Source: Pelargonium cotyledonis
Taxonomy: Eukaryota; Streptophyta; Magnoliopsida; Geraniales; Geraniaceae
Assembly (NCBI GenBank): GCA_036897625.1
Contig: JAYMTA010000600.1
Coordinates: 1-26,206 of the forward strand
Direction of reading: 5' to 3'
DNA: 26,206 nucleotides
Shown piece by piece: positions 11,641 to 21,200 of the stretch (the first letter of the stretch is position 1; every line of letters begins with the position of its first letter). The notes below the pieces were generated by a model that worked only from the letters and a program-made list of their open reading frames with translations, made no database searches and was not told the origin of the DNA. The position numbers were made by a program, and so were the translations under genes.

Positions 11641-11935
11641 GCGATACCAGCCAGCTCAGGACATGCTGAGACATCTGGTCAAGCCAATTGCAGACTGCCA
11701 CGTGTTGAAATATATTATGTGCCACTTACTTTTAACAAAAATGACACTTTGTACTCATGTGTCAAGCATGGCGACGTGCTCCATGTTGGCGTTGGTTTCG
11801 GACACCAAATGCTTGAGTCCAACTCCATGACGAACAAGGTTGCTCTTGTGCGGAGCTTGGACAATGTAACCCTGGCGAGATTGCGATCCCATGGCCTTAC
11901 GCGAGTCCATCTCCGCAAAGATAAAGATTGATTCC
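11641..11935. other. Unrecognised GC-richer patch with open frames on both strands
   Basis: This block stands out from the AT-rich surroundings. It reads open on the plus strand (11719-11931, 70 codons) and on the minus strand in two frames, including a 51-codon frame starting MDSRKAMGSQSRQ near 11,915. The family was not recognised, no start context or splice signals favour one frame, and a G-box core (CACGTG) lies near 11,700. It may be a decayed gene or retro-copied fragment. Confidence 0.3.
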
Positions 11936-12540
11936 GTGTTGAGCTCATGTTGACATTACTTCCCTGACTCACCGTAATTGTAATTATACAAAGGTTATAA
12001 TTACAATAATTGCTGTTAATTTGTTAATAATGTTTACCTTGCTTGATACTTTTGCAGGCAAGTTGCATTCTCTCTAATTTTATGTTCACACTTGACTAAA
12101 ACATTTCTCTTCTAATTTTTTTAAAAAATAAAACGTTTGTGTTTCTCTGAAATGTTGGGGGTAGCTAGCCCAGAGAGATTAACACCCCACCAACAATAAG
12201 AAAATCAATATAGGAATTTAGGTGGAATAATTATTAGCAAAATTCAATCCTCATGTATATATAGTTTCAGTGTCCAACACAACATTAATTATAAATCCAC
12301 AGATTAAACCTAGCTAACAATAATATAATCCACAATTAATTTAAGATAAACATTAGGTCCCATGTCATGGATCAACTACAGTAACTCATTTAGTGAGACC
12401 ACATGTATTCATTGAATTTCTATAGTTTTATTAATTGAGGGATCATCTTTGTAAAATGAATGCTTCTTTCCAATCTATTTTTTTTTATAAGAAACGGGAC
12501 AGCATGCATGTAAAAATCTGTGTTGTGTTTCTCACTCCAT
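11936..12540. other. Intergenic, nothing recognised
   Basis: AT-rich sequence with stops in all frames and no repeats, splice-linked exons or RNA structures that could be supported. Confidence 0.7.
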
Positions 12541-12544
12541 ACTG

Positions 12545-13386
12545 CAGTGGTGGACCCAACATTTGCTGAAGGGGTAGGCCAAATTTTTTTTCCATGCATT
12601 GATTGTTATATGAAAATAGAGTACTTGAGATTTTTCTTTTTACGCATTATGTGACTATATATGATATATTGGGGGAGACCTTTTTTGATCGATGAACAAT
12701 TTTTTAACCAAAAATAATCTATAAATTTGCGTGTTTCGACTCAATTTGATCATAAACTTTTTTAAAACAAAATAGTTTCTGAATTTTTAAATATTAACCA
12801 AATTTAGTTACTAGACTTTTGATACAAGCTTTAAGAGCAATAATCAAATTTGATCATTATTTGAAATATCAGTGACCATTTTTAGCTCAAAATATTTCAG
12901 TAACTAAATTCAGTAAACACACAAAGGTTCGAAACTATTTGGAGTTAAAAAAATTTATGAACTATGGTGAGTCGAAACGTTCAGAAACCAAATTATATCT
13001 ATAATATAGTGTAGTTTTTTTTTAAAGTATAATATAGTGTGGACTAAATGTGTAAATTACTTTGAAAATGTTACTCTAATTTTAAAATCTGATTTTATTA
13101 TAGACTTTAAAGTATGGCCCACCGTAAAAATTAGGATAAAAATAAAAGGGCTTTGAGGGTTTTTAATCCTAGCCCACTACACAAAATGTGAAAAAAATCA
13201 ATGGTCACTGTGAAATTAAAATTTGATTAGACTGAAGTTTGAGCTCAAAACATAAGCCATATTAGAGATTGCAACAAACCATTGAACAAAAACACATTTG
13301 TTTACTAAATTTCACTAACTGATATATAACCCAGCATTGGCCATTGCCTATGATGTCCCACCCTTGGCTCCGCTGATGCTCCATAG
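12545..13386. mobile_element. Possible non-autonomous DNA transposon bounded by CAG-GG-GGA-CC-like ends
   Basis: The left edge cagtggtggacccaac and the reverse complement of the right edge (cagcggagccaagg) resemble the CAGYGGCGGAGCCA-type ends often seen on plant DNA elements. No convincing target-site duplication was found. The fold-back palindrome at 12,710-13,000 would lie nested inside. Tentative. Confidence 0.3.
12710..13000. repeat. Long imperfect palindrome / fold-back element
   Basis: Two arms of about 120-140 bp are inverted around 12,855.5. 'tttcgactc' at 12734-12742 pairs with 'gagtcgaaa' at 12969-12977, and 'tttagttact' at 12803-12812 pairs with 'agtaactaaa' at 12899-12908; both pairs have the same midpoint. 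'tagtttc' at 12773-12779 pairs with 'gaaacta' at 12931-12937, with its midpoint within a base. The loop is small, so an RNA copy would form a long hairpin. Probably a fold-back MITE. Outer ends are approximate. Confidence 0.8.
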
Positions 13387-14455
13387 TGTGGGGGCGTCAT
13401 CCTGTAATTAGTTGTTAGCTTTTCCTTTAAACCCACCATATTCCGTCGATAAAGAAACTTGAATTTGAAACCTTAAAAAGAATTCAAAACGTAACAATCA
13501 TTTGACCCAACATGTCATTTATCTTTCACGTCTATTTCCACCAGAAAAATTAAAACAGAAAAGCTATGCACCAACCACACAAATGTGTTTGAGTTTGTAA
13601 TAACTGGACCAGAACTTCACAATTCTTTTTGTCTCATAGGTCACTAGCTTTTGTTTTCAAATATCACAAGTCCAAGAAGAAGTGAAAATCAAGCACATAC
13701 AAGCCCCCAAAAAAACAAAACAAAAACATATGCATGATGGACTTCACACCTAAAACTTGTTTTTTTTTTGGTAAATTATAAATTATAAAAGGAGCATAAG
13801 AGGTTGATACATATATGTGATTAAGTGGACATTGTTTGGTGGTAAAAAGAAATAAAAATCATTGAATTGATTAGGCCTATGAAAATGAAAGTAGAGAGTA
13901 GAGCAGAGACAAAAATAGTTTTGGCTTTTCATGCACACCAGCACAAGATAGGCCATGGATGATTCATGGATATGGAGCTATTATCTATTGAGATCATTTT
14001 TTAGGGACAACATGCAAACCTAACAAAACTGCAAGCTGTATGCTATGCTCAACTTATATTTTTGTATTTCTCAGCATTAATTCTAGTGTAGATATGATTA
14101 TTGGGGCATGTACCTTTTGTACTGTATTTTATGTGTACATTATTAGTACATCTACCAATATTTTATTTAGAACGTGAAGTATGATGTTGAACACAAAAAA
14201 ACGAAACGATAGAAGACATGGAAGATGGAAAACATCGCACTAGAGGCCCTTACGACTGTAAGTATAGACATTATAAGATATTAGTTGTTGAAACTATCCG
14301 TGCGAACAAGTGTTTCGACAAACTTGAATGATTTTGCGATTAACTACTAGTACCAAATTGTGTTTTATTTTTAGGTGAACGGTCGTAAACCCAACCCGAA
14401 CGGTTGTACGTCACGTCAAGATCATAATATGAAAAACCTGTTTTACAAGGTCTAA
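13387..14455. other. Intergenic, nothing recognised
   Basis: AT-rich sequence without long reading frames. Short A- and T-runs (for example near 13,710 and 13,760) are the only visible features. Confidence 0.65.
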
Positions 14456-14636
14456 AGTTGTAATTATATCAAGGCACATTGAGTCAAGCGGTTTAAGAGC
14501 ATTGAATTTTCTTTAAGTTCTCTAGTTCGAATTTCCTTGCCGACGGTAGAAGGTGCAATTTATGAATTAATAAGATTAAAAATAGAGAGTTACCCCTGTT
14601 ATGCAGCTCAACTTATCAAAAAAAGAGTTGTAATTA
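14456..14636 (+). mobile_element. tRNA-derived SINE with 11-bp target-site duplication
   Basis: A direct repeat agttgtaatta at 14456-14466 and 14626-14636 flanks a body of about 160 bp. The body has a tRNA-like A-box region (gtcaagcggtttaagagc, as in Leu/Ser tRNAs) and, about 40 bp on, a B-box-like core tagttcgaattt, matching the GGTTCGANTCC consensus in its centre. It ends in atcaaaaaaag, a short A-rich tail. Order, size and duplication fit a plant Pol III-derived SINE inserted on the plus strand. The specific SINE family was not identified. Confidence 0.75.
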
Positions 14637-15540
14637 AATATCCTATTGATTTCCACCTTTTTGTAGTATAAATATAATGTGATTAGTAAAATTCTAGGTG
14701 CTTGTAGTGACCAAGTAATCAAATTTAACTTCCTATGGCAATTCTTGAAAGATCGGAGTAGATCAGTTTATAGGGTTCATTTTTTTATTTTTTTATTTTT
14801 TTTATTCAAATATTGAAAAATCTAAAAAGTGGTATCATTATATGCATAATTACGTTATTTGACATCAAATTCTCAACGCACTCAATCACTTGCGCATGCA
14901 CTTGGCTTTTATTAGAGTGAATAACAACGTGTAACCACAACAATAAAACATGTAATCGCTATTTTTCTTTCGAAAATAAAACTCTCTAACAACACTTATT
15001 TTTGCCTATTTAAAAATTGTCTTGGTAGGCAAAACTGAATTTCAAATCCTAGAAAAGAAGTAGAGATTGATTGTGAAATAAAATCCAATGGCTTCAGAAT
15101 CCAGTTGGGTCCTCTGAGCCTAAACTGAATATCACAAATGTGGAAAAAATAAACAAATTTGGCAATGAATAAAAAGCCCTAATATTAATATATCCAAAAT
15201 AAAAGGTGAGGTCACTCAACCAACAAAACAAACTTGAGGTTACATGCTATCTGTCTTGACAAACAAAATAATAATGACATTTGTTGGAATTAATTAATTT
15301 GAGAGTTAAGTACACCTAATTAATCATTATTGTTAATATTATTATAATATGATTCTACGTTCAATCTGGTACCTAACATATCCATAATATTTATCTATAA
15401 TTAACTTTATCATTAATCTTACATGGAATACATGCAAATATTTATGTATTCAACTCGTACTGAGTATTTTAAAACACTAATTATGCAAGGTGTGAACTTG
15501 AACATTGTAGATAATACCATATTTTACGTGGGAAAAATAA
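14637..15540. other. Intergenic, nothing recognised
   Basis: AT-rich sequence with a T-rich tract near 14,780-14,805 and no supported genes or repeats. Confidence 0.65.
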
Positions 15541-15786
15541 TACTCACTCCGTCCCAAAATGAGTGTCTTGTTTCTCTTACATTTTTGTTCTAAAATAAGT
15601 GTCTTGTTTCCTTTTCTAGTAAATTAGTTATACATGAATTGTCAATAATAATCTTATAAAAAGTTAGTTATGATCTCTCAATACATGATCATGAGGATAC
15701 AATAGTAAACATACCATACTAACTAACTTCTCTTTAGTTTTTCTTTTAATAGAAAGAAGGGCACTCATTTTGAGACGGAGAGAGTA
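15541..15786. mobile_element. Stowaway-like MITE, 246 bp with TA ends
   Basis: The ends TACTCACTCCGTCCCAAAAT and (reverse complement of the right side) TACTCTCTCCGTCTCAAAAT form clear terminal inverted repeats with TA at both borders. A second copy of the terminal motif (taaaataagtgtcttgtttc) lies about 35 bp inside the left end. Same family as the copies at 2473 and 1760, and the best preserved in the window. No coding capacity. Confidence 0.85.
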
Positions 15787-15815
15787 ATAAAATTATACAT
15801 AATACTACCAATAAT

Positions 15816-16639
15816 AATGATTAAAGAAAGATTGTTACCTGAAAATATTAGGTATTAGGGTTTTTGGAAGTGACGGAGACGGCGGCGGCAGCGTATCTAA
15901 CAGTCTAAAGGTCAGTATCGGCAAAGGGTTGATACCAGTTTAAAGCCTCTCTTACTAGTGGTCGTTCTCTCTATGGAGTGTAATGCCTCTAAGGCAACAT
16001 AAGGGCAACTAAGGTTTTCTAGTTCGTGGCGGCTACAAGTGCCAAAGGAGGGGAACGTTCTATTTCAAACTGTGCGCAAATTCTTTCCGACCATCTGGGC
16101 CGTAAGCGGGTAGGCAAGTGGAGGGGATAGCGGTGGCAGATGACAAGCAAAAAGAGCGAGAGGCGGCAGCAAGTCTCGAGGGTCCGATTGCAATAGAGGA
16201 GGCGGTATAAAGGTATGGGGAATCCGTCAAACTAAAAAACTTGCATCAGGCCGCGAACTTGAAGACTCAGGTTCGCCAAGGCTCACGAGTGAGATTGATG
16301 GGGACTGCAATGGAAGGACCAATTCGCGGTTAGTTCGGATAAAAAGGTTACTAGTTCGTCAGGTTACAAGAGAGTTGTCATGATGGATGCTTGCGAGCAT
16401 CAATTAAACTGGAGGGGAGAGTTTTGCCAATGCCTCTAGTTTTAGTGATTATGACGTATTGGTTAAGTTTGCCTACAGAGTTTTGGTTCTTTGAGATGAT
16501 TATGGTTTATTTCTGTTTTTATTTTCAGTTACTTTAGTTTGCTTGGATATAATTTTAGTTTATGTTTTGCTACCGTATGCATAGGTAGCTTTAATTAATG
16601 GAGTTACATTCTTCTTTAAAAAAATAACAATGATTAAAG
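15816..16639 (+). mobile_element. Non-LTR retroposon-like insertion with 11-bp target-site duplication
   Basis: The direct repeat aatgattaaag at 15816-15826 and 16629-16639 flanks about 800 bp that is much richer in G and C than its surroundings. The left part is GGC-rich (acggcggcggcagcg near 15,880), like the 5' leaders of plant LINEs. The right part ends in a T-rich segment, 'taatggagttacattcttcttt' split around 16,600, then seven A residues, as plant LINE 3' ends do. No reading frame over 60 codons is present, so it is non-autonomous or internally deleted. Plus-strand orientation is inferred from the A tail. Confidence 0.7.
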
Positions 16640-17140
16640 TGGATTATATATTTATAATGCAAATTCTTGTTGTATGATATGGACCACCAAAAACGTAAAG
16701 TTGCTTGTAAAATATTAAAGAGGTTGACCAAATAATTAAAAGACAGCAGTAGAGTTAGAGTAGTAGTGTTTTTCAGCATTCAACAATTAAGAAAATGAAA
16801 TTCAATCATAAGTGTAGTATAATATAATGATTGTGTTCATTGAAACATGAGTGGGATATATATATAAGTAGATTATTTATTATAAGCTTTACTATTTATA
16901 ACAGAGATGATGAAGCTTTATTTCTCATTATTAGAGAGAGGATTGGGGCACTAGGTGGACTCCAAAATAATCATAACTCACTATATATAGTTAAAGCATT
17001 TCTTGATAAAATAAAGTCAAAATGTGTTCTAATGATTTTGACTTCATTTTTCTGATTTCTTTTATCAGCAAGCAATAAGTATTTTTGAATTCATGCAAGA
17101 GAAACTCAAAATAAAGTTCAAAAAGTTTGGCATGTTGAGG
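16640..17140. other. Intergenic, nothing recognised
   Basis: AT-rich. A 74-codon open stretch at 16831-17055 on the plus strand has no recognisable composition or domain and is taken as chance. Confidence 0.6.
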
Positions 17141-17144
17141 GCAT

Positions 17145-17345
17145 GTCATAATGACAACTCATGATAGTCGTGATTTGTTGAAGTGAGATAGCTGAACGAT
17201 ACGTTTTCTTTCTCTTCTTCTGAAATCAACAACCAAATGTTTTGTCTGACTACATGCGGAAAAAAAAATGCAATGTTTTACTTTTTGTGCAAATTTGTTG
17301 GCGTGACATATCCACGTGACAACTATTATGAGTTGACATAATGAC
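17145..17345. repeat. Inverted repeat pair, possible small MITE
   Basis: The arm at 17145-17173 (gtcataatgacaactcatga...) and the reverse complement of 17314-17345 (gtcattatgtcaactcataa...) match at most of about 30 positions. They enclose roughly 140 bp without coding capacity. A target duplication was not found. Confidence 0.5.
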
Positions 17346-18130
17346 GTGTCTCCAATCACCGACATTGCACAAAATGACATGTTACAACCAATTAACAACG
17401 GTAAAATTTAAAAAAAAAAAAAAAAATACAACGGTTAAATGCATCTAAACCGCTAACTAGGGCCTAAAATATGTGAGTTTAGAGGAAACAAAACCATTTA
17501 ACCATTTCATAAACAATTTACATTCTCAAAATACATTTGTAATCTCTTTTGCCATCTAATTTTACTAAAAATCATTAAAATATTCGTTCTACCAAAAGTT
17601 ATGAGTGCTCTTCTATTCCGACTTCCCCAGAGCCTATGGCAGCACAGCCGAGACAGCGACGGGTTTTCATTTTTACTCAATCAACTTTTGGACCCTCATG
17701 TTATAAAGCACTCACAAGAGAATGAGAAGAAAAGGTTAAGCATAAAGATCTGCTCCAAGAAATTAGCCTTTTTTATTGACATACAGTTCAAACCCCAACA
17801 AAAGATGACTTGAGTTCAGACTTTAACAAATTATAAGAGAGAATTGTTTATCAATCTTTTGAATGCTTCTTTTCTCTTTTTTGAACTACAAGGTGAGATA
17901 ACTATTATTTTCACAAGGAAAAGAAAACCAAAAAAGTAGCTCAATGTGTTTTAGTAATTAAACAACCCATTTTGATGCCAAAATTAGGGTACATAAAAGG
18001 ATCTAGCCTTGGTAAAATGACTCAATTCGACCTCCCTGCCCGTCTCGAAGTTCCATAAACAACATAGAATACAATAACACTCATAGCCAACCACAGAATA
18101 CGACATACGTAATCAAACAATATAATAAGA
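17346..18130. other. Intergenic / region downstream of the RMC1 homolog, nothing else recognised
   Basis: Contains an A-run at about 17,409-17,426 and otherwise AT-rich sequence. The right-hand part is likely to include or adjoin the transcript end of the Mic1-domain gene. Confidence 0.6.
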
Positions 18131-18163
18131 ATAATTTATTTTCAAATTCTGTAGTTGGCTAAT

Positions 18164-18169
18164 TTTATT
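18164..18169 (-). terminator. Candidate polyadenylation signal AATAAA for the RMC1 homolog
   Basis: AATAAA on the minus strand about 83 nt after the stop codon, with a second AATAAA at 18135-18140. Plant polyadenylation signals are loose, so either could serve; placement is by distance and motif only. Confidence 0.4.
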
Positions 18170-18251
18170 TGTAAGGAAAGACTAAAGATAAAATGTCCTT
18201 AACAAGGAATTCTTCCCTTACCAGCACATGAACACTGCAATATCCGACACC

Positions 18252-21200
18252 TCAAGCAGCAATTTGAGGGTTCTTCTCATTGAGGATGCGAAGGAATGTA
18301 CTGTGATCTGAAGTACTTCTGAAGCCAGGAATAAAATCAGAGAAGAATCTAAGAACAGCAGCAAGACGTTGTGGATCATTGGAAGTTAATGCTGCTTCCA
18401 GAAATATGGAAGGTCGGATCGTGGTGACCTGGAAAAATGAACTCGATCAAGTTAAAAAGCCAACTCAAAATTGAACATCCTCAGGTTCCTTCTCTCAACA
18501 AATACAAACAAGGAAAAAGAAAACAGATCCCTTTTCACCAGTAAAAGCTATTTGATGCCATAGGACCTCAAACACTCACTCAGAATAATGGTTACCAGGC
18601 AATTTGGACGAGTAAGGTGGTTTTGGCATTTTGCAGCATAAAAAAAAATCTCGAAAAGGATTAAGCAAAGATCCATTTTCTTCCATGTCAGAACAGAGCA
18701 AACAATTGCTTTCAAGTTCTAATAAAGCATTATCAATTTTTGTGCTCCAAACTATGAGAGTTGGAAAAAAATCTTGGTTACCTACTCTGTATTGTACTAC
18801 TGAACTACATACTATATAATTAACAATATATTAGTCGGAAATGTCATTTTGCAAAATAATTGTGTAATAGAAATCACCTTATGTTTCCTTGCATAACGCA
18901 AAGCTTCAAGATAATAACCATCTTGCACTAGTAACAATACATACTCATGATGTAAACAGAGCTGTCTCAGCATATCCTGACCCAGCTTCCTAGTTTGAAA
19001 ATTTTGACGGCCTGACTCTAGGAGCTGCAATGCAACTTCTTTTGAGGGTTCAAGAATCTGTAGTGAAACAAGTCCAATTTTAATTTCAAATCAAATGAAA
19101 ATAAAAAAAGAAGAAAAGAAAAGAAACACAAGCTACTACTTCTGAGGCGTATCAGTGACATATTTGAATACCTTGTTCATGATGAACAGCCCAAGTTCTG
19201 CATAGCGTTCACAGCGGGCTAGCAATTGTACAGTCAAAACATACAGATTTGGATGTACTTTAATTTTTTCCAAATTAGCACTGCAGTGGAAACAAATAAG
19301 GATTCATATAAATTAGGGAGTGGAAATTCTTTGACAGAGGATTGAAGAACATTAGCTGAAGCATACCTCCGAAGGAACTCAATGATGATGGCAACTAAAT
19401 AAGAAGGATCAGCCCCCATTTCTTCCTCAACAGGGGCAAATATAAAGCTGTATATCTCATCTGGTGAAATTACAGCTGATGTAAGTTGGAACTCATGCTG
19501 CTCAGAAACATTAGCATTCAAAGGATTGTTACTAGGTCCAAGAATTCGCGACGATGTCTGAACTTCAGTACTGGAACTTTCAGTGCCCGTTAGGTTTTCT
19601 CTTTCCACTTGACCACCAAGGGACAGAAAATTGCCTGAGTTGGTTTTCCGTGATCCAAAGTTGGCATTCTCGTCGGAATCAGAAGTTGAAACTGAAGATC
19701 TGTTTAGAGAAGCCGCTCCGACGGGGGATTCATGTCTTATAGACTTTCCAAGAGCATCCACTTTACTGGTAGATGCATCATAGCTAGATCTAGGGCTACT
19801 GACAGGTGGGGCACCGGAAGGTGAGGCCTTATCAACTTTAATGGCCTTAAGATAACTGCCAGTTTTAATTGAGAGGGAGTAAGAAGTAACCAACACATCT
19901 ATTGCCTTTGCAACCATGGACACAGGTCTACGCTCTAGAATCATAGCACGTGCCATTGCCAAGCTCAACTGTTTAGCCTGAACAGTGACCAACAGAATAT
20001 GATTAGGTTTGTATATCCAGACACTAAAATACACAATTAAATATAAACTGTTCCATTTGATAATGATTCACATTACTACATATATAGAATCATTTACAGG
20101 GGCCTGAAAATGGCTTCATCAATATTAACGTTGACAAGTCCAAGTTGCAACAGTAAAAATTAAATTTAAACTATGGAATTGTTTATAGAAGACGAAGGAA
20201 TTGTTTATTTCAAAGTTATTGTAAAAATGCCACATAAAACTCAATTTGTATACTTAAACATATGACTCCATTCTACCTTACTAGCTTCCAATTTCCGCCG
20301 CTGCAAGAATTCTAGTACTGATGGCACTTCTGAGCTACTGGCAGAAATTGCCTGTTATGAGAAGAAAGATACATTACAAGTGCAACAGTTGCATAAAACC
20401 AAGATATTCATAAAGATAACACCCACCCACAGGAAAAGAAAAGAGAAAATGAAAAAGCTTGCCTCTAAGTCTAAGTGAATTTTCCATAAACACTTGCTAG
20501 AAACATCACATATGAGGTCAGGAACAAGAAATGTCCAGTCATCTCCATATATAATTGCTTCGTGATCACTTATAACATTGGCCTCCAAACTTTCAGTATC
20601 TTTGTAACCAGATCGAGAGAAAGAATTGGACCTAGGAAAACCTCTCAACAGTAAAGGAAGTGGAGCAGATATTGGTGCTCGAGAATCGGCAAATATGTCA
20701 TATAGTATAACAACCTTTGCTTCCAGTTGATGAACAAGCAATACATTATCGACCACACTCACAGAAATCTTGCTTGAATAAATTGGCAACGAACCCTGCA
20801 AGTAAAGGTCAACACAAATTAAGAAAATTAAGTTTGTATTGTTGGAAGGTATGTCACATTATAGCATTTACTTGAGCACCACTAACATTCTTCCATGGTT
20901 TTTTTATTATATCCACCGGTAGAAATCTCCTACCATTCTTGCATTTCTGTCCACTGTTTTCTTCATTGTGCTGTATACTCTCCATTAACCAAGCTTTCCT
21001 ACCTCAAATAGATACCTCATTTTTATCTATACCTTCCTACCTCAAATGAATTTCTCAGATTTCTCATTTTTATCTTTACCATTCTTCTCTACAGGAAAAT
21101 GTGACACAAAGGAAAACATATTTGGCTGATCAAACACTACTTCAAATGCATATTGTTTACTTGGAGTGATTCATTAAAAGTTCAAATCATGATGTTAGGT

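Noticed and set aside
11650-11680. Small hairpin ctcag-gacatg-ctgag
   Set aside because: A five-base stem is too short to support an RNA gene or terminator.
16831-17055. 74-codon plus-strand frame
   Set aside because: Composition is that of AT-rich intergenic DNA, with no recognisable domain, splice partner or start context.
19554-19742. 62-codon plus-strand frame
   Set aside because: It lies antisense to exon 8 of the RMC1 homolog and has no domain or start context.
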